Source of the DNA: Brachypodius melanocephalos
Lineage: Eukaryota > Chordata > Aves > Passeriformes > Pycnonotidae
NCBI GenBank assembly: GCA_013398615.1
Contig: VZSR01000520.1
Location: 20,487,339-20,551,338, forward strand
Direction of reading: 5' to 3'
DNA length: 64,000 nt
Below, in pieces: positions 1 to 13,643 of the stretch; within the stretch, counting starts at the first letter, position 1, and each line of letters begins with the position of its first letter. The notes below the pieces were generated by a model. It searched no databases and was not told the origin of the DNA. It saw only the letters and a list, made by a program, of their open reading frames with translations. Both the position numbers and the translations under genes were made by a program.

Positions 1-3000
1 CAATTAAATTACCTTTTTAGAATAGTTAATACGATTTTTCTGGTTTTACATTCCATCCACATCACTGACAATCTGTTCTTTTTTGCTTTGCCAATGAATG
101 AAAGTGCAAAAAAATCCCTGCAGTAAGAGTAGCTTGGTAATTATCCTCTTGCCATACAGCTCCCAACTGGTTGTCACATTGCAGAAGTTATATTTAAAGA
201 AACCATATTTTATTAAGTATTGCCAGAAGACAAAAGAACTGAAAATAGCAGAAAAGAAAAATAGTCACCAAGATATTTACTGCTGAGGAATGTGTGCTGT
301 ATTTTTCACTGTTCACTGTATTTATTGAAAAATCAATGGCAGGTCTCCTCCAGTGTGACTGTTTTGTGACAGACTTTTATTATAGGCTAACATTCCATTT
401 CACCAGTTCATTTGTGTAAAACTTTTTGCTGGAGTGGCAAATATTGATAAAATTTCAGACTGAAAAGCACTTTCTTGAAAATAGAAGTTTTGAAGTGCAG
501 TTCATTAAAAGGCTGGAAATAATGTGTGAACCATGATTTCTAGTAATATATAAACATGTGTTTTGTTGTTTTTCAAGGTACAAACAAATCTTTTAATCAC
601 AACTGTGGTAGATTTTTTTAGCACATACCCACATATGCACACATGCTAAAAACATATAATCCACACACTCCATATTTAAATTTATTTATGCCTTCAGTGG
701 AAATGTTTTTAGCATTGAAATTCTAATGTTGTGGAAAGATTTTAAGGTGTTTTAGTAGTTTCTTTTCAGCTGGGGTGGCTGTATATTTTTGAGCTTTTCA
801 TCACAGAAGGAGTGTTGAAAGGCAATGGGGTAACTCATGTATGTGTTCCGTCTGAACTGTGATTGAGTCACCCAGCTTTCTCACTTAGCAGGAAATTGTT
901 GATGTTACATCAGCCTTTGTTGATGTTAGCACTTACAGAATCAGTAAGGAACAAGATGTGGACATGGAGGTGACTCACTTTATGTCTGTGGCTCCTGTAG
1001 GTGTATTAAGGAGTTCCATGCAGCATATTGAACTGTCTTTAATATTCAACATGTAGCTGCATTTCTGACTTACACTGAGCTTTCAAACTGGTATCCTCCT
1101 GACAGTTTCAAAGTGGTTTTGACTGTGTTGAACTCCTTTCTCTGTAGGGGTTTAATCTCATAAAGATTTCAGCCACACAAGTACTAGTGTCAGGGGTATA
1201 ATGATCACTTTGAAGTTTGTTTGCTTTCCAGTGCATTTAAACACTTTAAGTGTTCCAGAAATAGGATTAGATGCCCCAGTGAATTCATTTCATTTACCCC
1301 CAGCAGTGGTTTTCCAATACTATATGGTGTTTACATGGTATCAATTTAGTGGCATGCTGATCTCCAAGATTCATCCTCTCCCCTACCAATTTTCTACCTC
1401 TTGATCCTATTTGAAAATTGCTGTGATATGGGGCAAATAATACAGACAAAAGGAGTATTTGTGTTCTGGTATTTTGTCAGGGTTTATTTTTTTGGCACTA
1501 CCAGAGCTTTCTGATACCCTAAGCAAAGGAACCTGATGTGAATTTAGTGAGGCAAACCAATCAGAAGGACAGCCCTACTTTTTTTCTCCATTTATCCCTC
1601 TCAGATTCTGAATGTTTTCATTGCCTTTTTCCACAGAGTGAGATTCTGTGCTTTTTTCAAGTCTTATCATTTGGCACTCATTACGGAAGTATTTGCTACT
1701 GCAGTGTCTGTCCCACTTTTCCTTACTCTTCTCACACAAAGTCTCAGTGAGAACTAGCTGATGCATCTCCACACCTCTTTAACTGCATTAAACTTCATTT
1801 TCTGGGACAGAGACTTTATGCTTTTTAATGACTGACCAGAAAATGAAACTTACCTGAGATTTTTTTTTTAATTTGTTGATTTGAAATGGTAATACTCCCT
1901 GGTGTTCATAAAGAATTAAAGGAACAGGGAGAAAAACTCTATTATCAATTAGAAAGTGTTGTTTTTTTTCTTTTTTTCTGCAGCATTTAATCTCTAATTA
2001 TTTTTCCATAATAAGACATTCTATGCTGCTGCAGAATGAGCTAAATGGTTTACATTTGGGGCAATAAAGGTTTTTTACTCCTATTACCAAAGGGAAATAT
2101 TAGGGAGGTCTTTGACTGTCCATGCTATATGAGCAAACACCACTTAAGCCAGACTGTGCTTCCTAAACAAGTATTTAATCTCCTCATTAAAGATATATGA
2201 AACTAGAAATCAATGAGCACTGGTGGCTAGAGCTTTATAGCGGAACTAATGGCTACACCTTGTCTAACATAAGAAACTTCACTTGTGGTTTACAGCTGCT
2301 ACACACGGAGAAACATGAACCTAAAAGGAAAGCTTTCAATTATGCTAATAATTACAGTAATGGTTCTAGATAAGCAGGTCACATAAATATGTGACAAAAA
2401 TCAAACATATTCACTTCACATTTCATTCCTTAAAAGACGCTGTAAGCTCTTACTATAACATTTAGTTAAAACCAATAAAAATGCTGTTCCTTGAATAAAA
2501 ACCTTTATTCAGTTTGTTAGAAATCTTCCTACAGCAGAAACAATTGCAAACTTAAAGTGCTGGGGATTGGGAACAGTGTGAAATGGAGAGTACACAACAA
2601 GATTTAAGTGAATATATGCAGTGCCAATAGGATATATTTTGTTTTCAAAATCAACAATAGGCAAAAATTTAACCCTATGAGCAGAAAAGAGCACATCACT
2701 GATACATGATTTCTGGTTCTTTATCTTCTTTGCATCTAAATTGTTTGCTGGAGAAATAATGCAAAATTTTTCACACACTTGAAAATACCTGAAATAATGT
2801 AAGAAGATCCCAGAGTGTACAAGAGCACTGTGGGATGCATTTGCCTCTATTTTGTGGATGTGGCATTCAAAGAGCAAAGCCTTTTGGTACCACTGGTGCA
2901 AAATTTTGGGGTTTTCCATCACAAGGAGTCTCACTTGTTTCATGGGAAAACATTTTTTCCTGAACAAAGATATTATGTTAATTTGAATATTGCCTAACCT

Positions 3001-4743
3001 AAACTAAGGTGGGGTATTTAAGAAAGAAATAAGTTATACAATTCTCTCTCTGTACCTTGTAAATTTACAATTTCAGAATTAGCTTTTTCATTGAGGTCAA
3101 GTGATGCCATTTAACCTGGATACATAATGTCAACACCTATGGACAAAACTTCAAGTGTAAACATAGATTTGCATAAAATGTTAGGATCTTTGCAAGATCT
3201 TCAAGCACAGAGCAATGGACATTCCTGATTTTATTTAAGTTGAGACAGCACAGTACAGTTGGAGTGGTAATCTCAAGCATCAGAGGTTACATGGTTTGTT
3301 GTTACTAGAACCAGTGTCTCCATTTGCATACATCTTCAAATAAATAACTTCAAAGCTATTTATGGTTTGGAGGGTTTTTTTTTTCCCTAGTACCTATCTT
3401 GTTGAAGGTGAGAAAACTCATGGAAGTGCTCTTCCTGATCCACTGGACATTATAAAGTCATCACATAAGCAAATTATTTTTAATAATTTTCCATTACATA
3501 CAGCTTGTAAAGCTTCCATTATACCCCACACCAACCTATGATGCTTCTATATGGTTTTAAAATGTGTATGCATACATTACAGTGAAAGACAGAAAGAACA
3601 ATAGAGTAGTAAATGCTAAAAATATGTAGCTGTGCTTTCTTTCCATGCTTCAGTTTTTCATAACTTGTACAAAAATAGCACAGTTCTAAACAATGCCTCT
3701 CAGTGTTTTTTTCTGATAGTTTTCTATAGTTCTTTGTCGTATTTCCTTGGTTACTTTTCCTCTAGGAAGAAGGCTTAAACCTATCTTATCCTAATTTTAT
3801 CTGAAATTTGTAATGTGCTATTTTTTGCTAGCTCTCTTTTTACATATTTGTCTTAAATTTCATGATCACTTCACATTTTCCCAAAAGAATGCATTATTTA
3901 ATGTGTATTTTTTTTGTAGCAGGCCATATACTAGAAAAAGTCATCAGTTTGGGTAATACATTATAGAGCATTATAGAGATTTGTACCTATTTTTAAATGA
4001 CTTCCTTGATATTTTCAGATACTGTCAGCATAATAAAGGTAAATGAAGAATGGGAAAGGTTTAGTTATTGCTTTCAAGTGATAGTAAGTAAAACAATCCT
4101 GCAGGAAGAGTGTGCTAGTCACCTAGTGCCAGAAATAGCTCATGTTAAATTTTAATTCTTGAAAGGTATTGCTGCCCTAAGCACTTTTAGTAAAAGCCTT
4201 GAGAGGTGACACTGGGCAGTGTAGAATAATGCAAGATGATGTTCACCAAGGCCAAGCACAAGTACAGGGGCATTCACTGATACCCCAGCTGATGCACAGA
4301 TTGATTGTACAGCTGAAAAGGAAACATTTCAGAGGAAGAAACTCCATTATTAGGGATAAGTATACACAAATTCAAAGGAAGAGGCAAGAATTTTGATTGA
4401 GCCACACTAAGAAGATTGTAAAGAAGGCAACAGCAAGAACACAACAGGGAAACAGAAAAGAATTAATTTGGGTAGAACATAAGGAGAGCAAGACAGTATT
4501 ATAGTTGTTAGCATAGATGTTATGCCAGTTAAAAAAACCCAACAAAACAAACAAGGCAGAAGAAGGGATAGGCAGTAAAATTCCAACCTAAAATGAAGTT
4601 TTATACTACACTGAAAAAACTGGATATGTCAAATGATGTCTTTATTTAAAGTAGTTTCTGACTTAAGGGCTACAGCATACATTTCACATCAAAACAAAAG
4701 ATAAGATTTAGATATATGTGCTGGAATAAATGAATCAATATGA
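1..4743. other. Unique AT-rich non-coding sequence
   Basis: No gene, RNA gene or recognisable transposon is visible here. The longest open frame, 152 codons on the minus strand at 2509-2967, has no family motif and no convincing splice or promoter context, and that length is expected by chance in a 128,000-codon search of AT-rich DNA. Short A and T runs are common. This could be intergenic or deep-intronic DNA. Confidence 0.6.
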
Positions 4744-4782
4744 TTGAATAATAATGTTGAATAATAATGTTGAATAATAATA
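4744..4782. repeat. 13-bp tandem repeat, three copies
   Basis: The unit TTGAATAATAATG occurs three times head to tail at 4744-4756, 4757-4769 and 4770-4782; the last copy ends in A instead of G. It runs into further AATAA-rich sequence up to about 4800. This is a short minisatellite-like array with no visible function. Confidence 0.85.
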
Positions 4783-7700
4783 AAAACAAAAATAATAAAT
4801 TAGCTATTTATTTTTTAAAATTTCCTCTTATGTTTCTGAATTCTGAACACAGAGCCCATCTTCAAAATTTTAAATATTTTGACTTTTCTTTGAAATTTGG
4901 TCTTTTACAGCTCATGTTCAACCATTTAACTTCTGGAAATCTGCTCTAGGCAGAGACATTACAGATTACATTTCAAATAAGTGCAAATATGATATTTGCA
5001 GTTGTCAGGTAATGTAGAAACTTGTGACTCTCTCATAAGCAGTCACTACAAGATGGAGCAGTGATGCAAAGGAATAGACAAAAATTTTAATTTTGGGACA
5101 ATTGGTAATCCAAAGCAGTGTTTATATGTCCTACATTTTATTTGAAAAGCCTGTGAAATTATGTTACAGTTTCAGAGATCTGCAGACTTTCTGGTGTAGA
5201 GTACCATTGTACAATGCTGCCCATTTTTGTCAAAGGGGATGTCAAGTACACAGTTCCCTAATATTATTTCTGATACCTTGACTATTTTGGACCAATTTTC
5301 TGTCACTCATAAAGGAAAACTAGATTTCATGTTAAATTTAACATGTCCCATACTGCTCCAGGTCTCAATGGTTCAAATGGACTTAAAATGTCTGAAATTC
5401 TGAACTAGCGAATGCACCTGCTGGCACAATCCAGTGTTATACAAGAATGTATAGAGGAATTCTTTTACACAAACAGAATTTTGTGTGTAGTCAGTATTGC
5501 AGAATTTTTGCCAATTAGTTCTTCACTGTTCATAGAATCAGAGCTGACAAAGAGGATTTGCTACTTTGATATTTGGACTTTACCAGTAGGGAGAACCAAC
5601 CAGACTGAGCCTGTAGAAAATAAGTGGGACCTGGAAAGGGAACTAGCCTAGTTCTTGTCAACCTCCTTTGTCAGATTGTGCTGCCTTTTGGTCACAGGAT
5701 TATCTCTCCTGACCTGATCTGAACTCACAAAAATATCCAGAGAATTAGACAATTTTCCATACACCTCGATTCACACTTTACACACGTTATTACTGGCTGC
5801 ATTGAGACATGTCACACATGCATGGCCTGTTGACTCACTTTACATGTCATTTGTTTCATCATCACTTGTTAAAAGGTACAGGTGTATGACTAATTTGCAG
5901 AGCTTATGAAATTAAATGGAGATCAGGTGAAGTGACTAACAGTCCCTTTGCACATCCTGGATCTGTCACTTGTGAGAGTTTGTGCAGCTTAATTTAAACC
6001 CTTTTATACATATACACTCTAAAAGTGTGTTTTCAGTTCTATAAAGCAAATCTGAAGATCTAAAAAGGCTTCTACACAGCCAGAGTATGGTTACTGTTTT
6101 AAGACTCATAAGTGGTTAATAAATATTGCTGTTGATGTTTGTTCCAAATATTTGGCAAATCTTTGACACCTATGAATTTACGGTATGATTTAGAAATGCC
6201 TCAATTCCAAGTTTGTAAAAATAACCTATTCCAAGAAGGGATTTCAGGCTTTATTTCATTATATAAGTATTAGCAGTTCAAATTCTACAAAGAATAAATT
6301 TTTACAGCTAATATCAAGCAAAGCCTCTGGAATAATTCTTGCTGAACAAAAGCTAGGCTGTGTAGTATGTCTTAATGCATCGTGGGAAATATTTAGGTCA
6401 GTATTATAAAAAAGCCCAAAGGTCCAATCCTTTTAGGGTCCTCTCATAATAGGCCAGGATTATTTTTCAAAAGCAGAGTTTGTCTTTCTGTAAAGTAATA
6501 TTTTTAACATTAAAAAAAAAAAAGCCTGGAGCTTTCAAACCACATATCAACATAGATTCACAGGTTTTCTGCATATGTGTAGGATAAAGAGGTGTGATTC
6601 TAGAGGTAGGACTGGATTATTTTAAAGCTGCACTTTTTTCTTGACTCTTAGCATTTCGTTTCAGCTCCCATGCATCATGTGTCCTTAATCCAAGTCTCTC
6701 TACAAATAGCATAATTTGCCTCAATTGCATAATTTGCTCAATTTGGTTTTTTAATGCAAATGAAGTCAGCTGAGGCTTCCACCCTGTTTGAATCACTTCT
6801 GCTATCTTCCATGACCATTGATTAATTCATATCTACCACTGCATGAGGTCTTTTCTCAGTTACTGAGCCTGAAGTCATTATGTCATTTCTCCATTTAAAT
6901 TTAGGTATAGTTGGAATGGAGATATCTGGAGCAGCATTAACATGAGAACAAAAAGGGTTTTTTGTATCATATACCCAGCTAATTTAGACACAATGGATAA
7001 GTCTTTTGAGGCTGTTAGAATTATTGGTTTCTTTTGGATACACATTTAATTTGGGAGGAATATGCTTTCTATTTTTCTATCTCCTCACTGGTTAAGTGAC
7101 TAAACTAGGAGCTCCGTGTTGGTCTTACTGGCTCTGTATCAGCTGCTTTGTACAGCTTGATCTAGCTTGAACTAAGACATAACAGGGAAATGGAAAACAA
7201 AAAATAAAGCAAAAAAACACCTATGGGGTTAATCTATGAAGTCACTGTTACAAAGCTGGGATTGCTTTCCACAAGACAGGAAAGAGGGAGAGCAAGGAGA
7301 TAAAGGTGTTGTACCTTTGAAGGGGTGAATAAAGGATTTTAAGTTCCTGGGCTAATATTCTTAACATTCCTAAGATTCTTCTTTATTCAAAACCAGACAT
7401 GCTATGAATCATGCCTTTGACAGAAAATGCAAAAAAGAACCTGGGAATTATTTTTTTTACCAAAACCAACTCCAACATTTACGAAAAAGAAAAATCCGTA
7501 GCTTTTTCTGCAGCTATTTCTGAATCTTGGATGTTCAGGGAAGTAAATCCAAACTTCTTTACTCCACAGAATAATACCTAAAGTCATGAATCAGAATCAA
7601 CATAACTTTCTGCCAGTTTTCCAAGTACATTCACAGTACAAAAGTACATATATTGATAAATATTTTCCATTGGTCACATTGAAAACAAAGAAATTGAACC

Positions 7701-9298
7701 GATTTGTGCAAGTGTTGGCTTCTAGGTTTATTCTGTTCTATATATAATCTGTATAATCAGATTGAAGAGGTATGGATTTTGTTCTATTGTCCAAAAAGGG
7801 TGAAAGGTTAGAATGACACACTGAAAGAATGGCTTTTCATTTGAGATTTAAATTGTTAAACGCTTTATGATTTTACTATGCTAATATTCAATCTTCATTG
7901 TGAATAACACTGAAGAACACATAACATTGTGAATAAATTTCATTCATTTTCAATGTGAGTGAGACAAGATTTCACTTTTTACTCTTTTCCAAGTAATTGC
8001 CTGATCTAGGTCTCTACTGTTTAGGGTTACATGACCTCAAAAGTGATTTCTCCAGATTAGAACTGACAGCCCAGTCAAGTGCACTGCAAACATCTCCCTA
8101 GGAATGGGTAGACATTGCAGCATAGACACCCTCAACAGAAGTAGTAGCTGTTTTATGTGCAACAGCTGTCCTAACTGCCCTCACTGCCACCTAAAAGGTA
8201 TTCCAAACTTAAAAATAAACTTTTTTTCCCTCTTATTATAATATTGCTTTTGTTGTTACTGTTTGCTTCAATATTAGATGAAATATGCAAATGTAATTAT
8301 CTTTAGTGTTTGTGTCTGAGAGTACAAAGGAAATATTTTGGAACGTGAAAAATGTAAATGTAAAAAATGCAACAGAAAAAGAAAGCCTAGTATTGGTGGG
8401 TAAAAGGCTAGTATTAATTTATGTAATTTCTTAAGAAATTTTTATTTTTAAATTAAATATTATTCGTGCCCATTTTCACACACACACACACGCAAAAATC
8501 ACAGTCATAGATACGTTCTCATCCTAAGTAATGTATATGCAGTCAATGTGCAAAAACTACTGCAAGAAAATAAAATATTCTTTCCCATGACATGGATTTC
8601 TCCCTGTGAAGGATTATCTTTTACTTTATTTCTCAAGAACTTTATTTAGCCTGTATAATTTCATTGAGGCTCATATTATAATCTTATTTCTGATTTTTAA
8701 ACTGTGTGACAAGTAACCCTGGAGATTTTGTTTTCCCAGTATATAAGAGTTCTGGTCACAATATTTAACACAAGAGAAATTCTTTCTGTTTATACAGAAA
8801 AAGTCTTTCTTGTCAAGAAAAAAAGCATTTGTATGGGGAAATGAAACAATTATACACGAATAAAATGTCATTTACATGTAACCAATATGAATTTAATGGT
8901 AAATAACTGACTGTACATGCAACTTAAACAAAACTTTACTGAATTTAACCTAGAATGTCTTATTGTAGTGAAAGCTTTGAGTACAATACTGTTAGGCAGA
9001 GTGAAATTTTCCCTCACAGCTTGTAAATTTATAGAGGACATGACTGTGTGCCCAGGGGGAAACCAGATAGATTAGGATGAATGCACTAAAAAAAAAAAAA
9101 AAAAATTGATGACACTAAATACGGAACATTGTACTCTACATGACTGATGAAAGTCATTGTTTTGTGCCTTTGCAAACGAGTTGCTATTGACCAGAAAAAG
9201 AAAAGAAAGAAAACGGTGGAATACTTTTCCAATTTCAACACAAAAGGGACATCAAAAACTAAGCAAAGGTTACCAATTGTCCAATCTGTTCCAATTAT
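4783..9298. other. Unique AT-rich non-coding sequence
   Basis: No gene or transposon is recognised. Small features are a perfect 18-bp palindrome at 5328-5345 (CATGTTAAATTTAACATG), a perfect 16-bp palindrome at 8425-8440 (AATTTCTTAAGAAATT), a short (CA)7 at 8477-8490 and an A18 run at 9088-9105. The A18 run is not preceded by AATAAA, so it does not mark an obvious retrocopy tail. Confidence 0.55.
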
Positions 9299-9305
9299 CT
9301 GTCTG

Positions 9306-9350
<45 letters not shown>
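9299..9350 (+). repeat. Tetranucleotide microsatellite (CTGT)2(CTAT)11
   Basis: Two CTGT units at 9299-9306 are followed by eleven uninterrupted CTAT units at 9307-9350. The perfect array and compound CTGT/CTAT structure are typical of polymorphic vertebrate short tandem repeats. Two overlapping plus-strand open frames through it (9147-9410 and 9157-9390) arise because the repeat encodes a periodic Leu/Ser/Ile/Tyr peptide without stops; they are not genes. Confidence 0.97.
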
Positions 9351-9351
<1 letters not shown>

Positions 9352-11830
9352 CTGGACAGGAAGATTTTAGAGGATTTTTACCCCCAATAATTGACTTTAT
9401 CAAATTTTAATAAATGACCTCTGTCACAATACATATTCTCCTTAGAGTTAACCTACAGACTGCAGTAGACATTTGCAGGATGTCAGCATTTTTTCAGACT
9501 ATACAACTCAACTGTAAAACTCGGGATATAATTGAAGACAAAAGAGTTTGAAGCAGTACCATTCCTACTCTAGTGCAGTTACTGTATATTTGGTCTTCAC
9601 ACATTAATTTTGTCTGTATTTTTTAGCAGTAAAATTTCATCTGTAAGTTCTGTGATTCACTTAAAACAGTTCAGTATACTGGCTGTTTTAACTTAGCTTT
9701 AGACATGATTTAATGCCCTCCACATTTCACAACACATTCTCATTTCCAGGCTTACTCCACAGAAAACTTTCTGCAAATAAATCAATTTTCTCTCCTCCAT
9801 CCACATCTCCTGGATTTATATCTTTGTCCTACTTTTACACAACTTTCCATGATGAGTCAGTCTCTTCTTTGATTTACTAGAAATAATGAAATTAAGACCA
9901 TAAAATGAAGTGAGAATCATATAGAAGAACAAAGTCAAGAGTTTTACTGCTCATAGACAAAAGGGTTTGTTTGACACATTTGGTTTTTAGAAACTAGAAA
10001 CTCTTGCCTTTTGCATTTTACCTGAGATTTTTTTGTCTAACATGAGGCTGCTAGTGTGCGCCAGTCTGCTGTGTATCATTACTACACATTAGACACATGA
10101 AATTAGCCTTTGTGAACACTCTTGTGTAATACATTATAGCTCTCAATTAGTGTAAGAAATGCCACTCTGGAAGTCGGCCCATTTTTTTAATGAACAAAGT
10201 GTTACATGATGTTCATCAACCAAAAATACTGATACTTTGGAAATAGTTTTTAACCTGTCACCTGAAAATATAGACAAGAGAAGCCCACCTGAAATAGATA
10301 CAGAGTGCCTTTACATTGATATTAAACATTCTTTGTTCAGTCTTGAGCTGCAGGTGTACTGAGATTTTAAAAATAGTTTTTGGAAGATAATGTTCTGTAT
10401 TTCTGATGATACGTATAGGTAATTTCCTGAAAAGTGCAATGTGTAAGTACCTTGCTGAATAGACAAATATTTTTCTGCCTGTAGAACAATGTGAACTGGG
10501 TATTTCTTTTGAATCCCAAAGCCATTAGGTGCTGTTAGGTTAAAGTTGCAAGGTGATAAATTGTGATTTTGCTTCTGGTCTCACAGAAACAATGTACCTT
10601 ATGAGAGGAATAGAAGATGGTAAATTATATTAAACAGCAGTACAAGACAATGTGGTGAAATATTGACTAGCAAATATTTGGTCGTAGGCAAAATATGGAG
10701 GGTATAATTAGAAAAGGATTAAAATAGATTAATTAATCTATTAATCTATTAAAGTGCCAGTAAAAGGCCAATATCACTTTTGTAAAGAGGTGTCACACCT
10801 TAGGCTATCGTTAAACGTTTGAAGAAACAAGAAGAAAGCAGTTAAGAAAAATAGGACTGCTAAAGTTTTGGTTTGTTTTGTTTTTTTAAAAACACCTTTA
10901 GATAAAATCTCTCACTACAAATTTTTGGAGAAAATAAGTTGTCATAAGAAGGAAGGTCACCTTCTAGATTGACAACGTACTAAATTTATGAAGCAGAGAC
11001 TAGGAATTCATTAGCAGTTCAAAATGAAAAGAGGTTTCCCAAGTTTTGCTGTGTTTAATTTTTTTGTATATAACTGAGAAAAAGTATGCTAAAAGAGAGA
11101 AATGGATATCTAATTAAGCAGGCCAGACTGTTCTTGATAAATCTTCAAAGAACTGCTGAAGAATTTCAAAATAATTGTGTGAAAAACAGTTCACGTAAAA
11201 ATATATAATCTAATTATGGATAAAAGTGATAGAATATAAAATACTTGTTGCACCTCTAGATGTTCTGGAGTTGTTTCTCAGCTCATGTCAGCTCAATTCA
11301 TGGTGTAAAAAAGGTAAACAGACTGTTGCAAATTATCTTAGTAGAAATAAACCCCAAATACCATTACCACAGAGTAATGGGTATATCCATGTTTTGAATA
11401 TAGTGTGCAGTTCCACCACAATCTCAGGAACCATAGTACAGATGTTTATTATGTGTTCATAAAATAATCAGAAGTTATTATTAATAACAGCAGTTTAAGC
11501 AGTTCTTAACCCTAGGAAAATCTTTTTGTTAAACTTCTGACATATCTCCCTGCACTGATGTGTGTTTTGCCACATTTTTACAAGTCTTGACAGCTTACAG
11601 GATGCAAGTTCTAATAAGAGTAAGACTTATTTTAAATTGCCATTTTTTCTTAATATATGTTCCTTGAATTTGCAGTGTGACAGAAATTAACTGTGTGTTT
11701 AACGTGTTGTTGTTACCGAATGAAAAAATAAATCCTCTATTATGAGCATGTTAAAGAACAGTTTTCCTTTTGCAAACAATTTAGGGTCAAAAACCTATAG
11801 TTATTGCAAATAACCTGATTTTCAAGTTCA
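9351..11830. other. Unique AT-rich non-coding sequence
   Basis: No gene or transposon is recognised. A perfect 20-bp palindrome at 10723-10742 (AATAGATTAATTAATCTATT) is followed at 10743-10750 by one more copy of its right half, AATCTATT with one mismatch allowed. Nothing else stands out. Confidence 0.55.
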
Positions 11831-11906
11831 AGAGGGTAAGGTAGGGTACAGTAAGGTAGGGTAGGGGAGGGAAGGGGAGGGGAGGGGAGGGGAGGGGAGG
11901 GGAGGA
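11831..11906 (+). repeat. G-rich (GGGTA)/(GGGGA)n tandem repeat
   Basis: A degenerate GGGTA/GGTAG-type array at 11831-11862 grades into a cleaner GGGGA array at about 11863-11905. All G runs are on the plus strand, with many runs of four G separated by one A, which meets the usual sequence rule for G-quadruplex formation. A minus-strand frame at 11787-12011 reads through it as a Pro/Leu-rich peptide and is a low-complexity artefact. Confidence 0.92.
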
Positions 11907-13589
11907 TATGTTCAAGAGTATTAAGTAGAAGGAAATTTTGTCTTTCATGCTTTGGTTTCTTGCCTGCTTTTTTTTTGTGCTGTATCTGAACTTGACTCTA
12001 AGTCTGAACACGGTATTTGATGCTTCCCTATATCTTATGTGGTTTCCTAAGATACCAGCTATTAAAGAGCTTATAGTTTTCTTTCTTAAATTAAAGTATC
12101 CATTCCAGAAGAGATGTGATATTTACTCATGGCCTTTTGTTATTATATTTACAAGGGTTCTGTTTTATTCCTCCTTTAGGATAACAGCTGTATTTTAGAA
12201 GACAAAAGTTACATGGAGGAAGGATAAAGCTGTTACAACTATGAGTGATAAGAGGAAATGAATACTTCTCTGTTCTGATTACCTGACAATTCACTTGAAA
12301 AAACCCTTTCTACTACTTGGGGGTTTTGAAACAGAAACAACCATAACTCAATAAGCTGTTAATGGGATTAAAACACTTATTTTCACTCCCCTCTCCCTCC
12401 ACACCACTTTGCCTGATTTTATCTTTTTGTGTAGCGTGTAGGGACCATTTATAAGAAAAAAATCCCCAGGAAACGGATATTACTGACATAAATCTAAATA
12501 TAGAATCATCTGAACTTTTTGCACATCTGCCATGCCTCTGAAGACATGCATAGCCATGAGTGTTGCTGTCTGGCCTCCCCTGGGGCTCCCAGGACCCCTC
12601 ATGTCAGCACCCCTTCCTTGTGGAGCTGGCATTTCCTTACTTACAGTGATGGTTCAGAAGGGTTCCTTGGGGGAGTGAGGTGACCGCGTCTAGGGAAATG
12701 TGTGTCTTGGGAATAGGAATAAACTCAGAAGTGCAGCAGATTTAGATTTAAATCAGCTAACATAAACACTGAGTAAATTAAATTAATATTGAATTGCTTA
12801 ATTCCTAGAGTGCCTCCATGATATTTCTACTTATTTCCTATTTAGTAAACACCTGCAGCTGGGTCACAGTATGTTCTCATATAATTCCAGCATCCAAAAC
12901 ATGTGCTACTAATAAAACATCTGTAGATGTATCCAATATGGGTTGCCTCTTCATGCCAGTGTAAGATGAATGGAGAAGTTTATGATGAAAGGTTTGTGGT
13001 CTGGCAGAGAAAGGAGAAGTCTGGATTAGCCACTGAATGCAAGATGTTTTCATAGCGTGTTACTAGGACTGAAACTGCACTCCAGCTGTTTATCAACTCT
13101 AATCTACTTGGTGCAAAAGGTAAGCTATATAAAGGGCAGGCACTTGGGTGAGTGGTACAAGTATTTCCTCCTTTGATGCTATGCCTTTCATGGTGGATTT
13201 GATTCAACAGCTCACTATACCGATTCAGAAATACAGTGGCATGAAGCTGGGCAAATGCAGGGGAATTAGAGTTACCCAGCCCAGCAGTTGATGCAGATGC
13301 ATTGCTCTGAATACCCGATCTCCCACTTGCAAATCATCTCCATGCATGCAAAACCAATCTAGTTCAAAATCAAAGGATCCTCACAGCTACAAGGCAAAGG
13401 TATTTTATCACAATGTACAATGAAAGTACAGATTAAGCATAAACAGTTCTTTAAACAAATCCTTTACTAGGTATGTAAGTGCTGCTGTCTGGGTGTGTTA
13501 GATGAGTGCAATTGTCGGGGAGGAGAAGTCCACGGGAAAGAAGAGGATGACAACAAAATATCCATAAACAGAGATACTGAATTACAAAA
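11907..13589. other. Non-coding sequence with a locally GC-richer patch
   Basis: No gene or repeat family is recognised. The stretch at about 12530-12700 is clearly richer in G and C than its surroundings and contains C-runs and a GACCGCG CpG pair, but no open frame or known repeat is evident. A TATA-box-like TATATAAAG lies at 13126-13134 without a supported transcript downstream. Confidence 0.5.
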
Positions 13590-13626
13590 NNNNNNNNNNN
13601 NNNNNNNNNNNNNNNNNNNNNNNNNN
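13590..13626. other. Assembly gap (37 N)
   Basis: A run of 37 N directly abuts a C homopolymer on its right side. The true gap length is unknown. The adjoining C run suggests that the missing sequence is GC homopolymer or G/C-rich repeat that was not resolved. Confidence 0.99.
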
Positions 13627-13643
13627 CCCCCCCCCCCCCCCCC
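13627..13643 (+). repeat. C17 homopolymer at gap edge
   Basis: Seventeen consecutive C follow the N run and end at a G. A C run this long is unusual in this AT-rich context and its length is unreliable because it sits at a contig edge. Confidence 0.95.

Noticed and set aside
2509..2967. 152-codon minus-strand open frame
   Set aside because: No family motif, no supportive splice sites or promoter, and a length compatible with chance over both strands of 64 kb.
9147..9410. Plus-strand frames through the CTAT repeat
   Set aside because: The periodic peptide is generated by the microsatellite itself.
13126..13134. TATA-box-like TATATAAAG
   Set aside because: Such motifs are frequent in AT-rich DNA and no transcript or first exon can be supported downstream.
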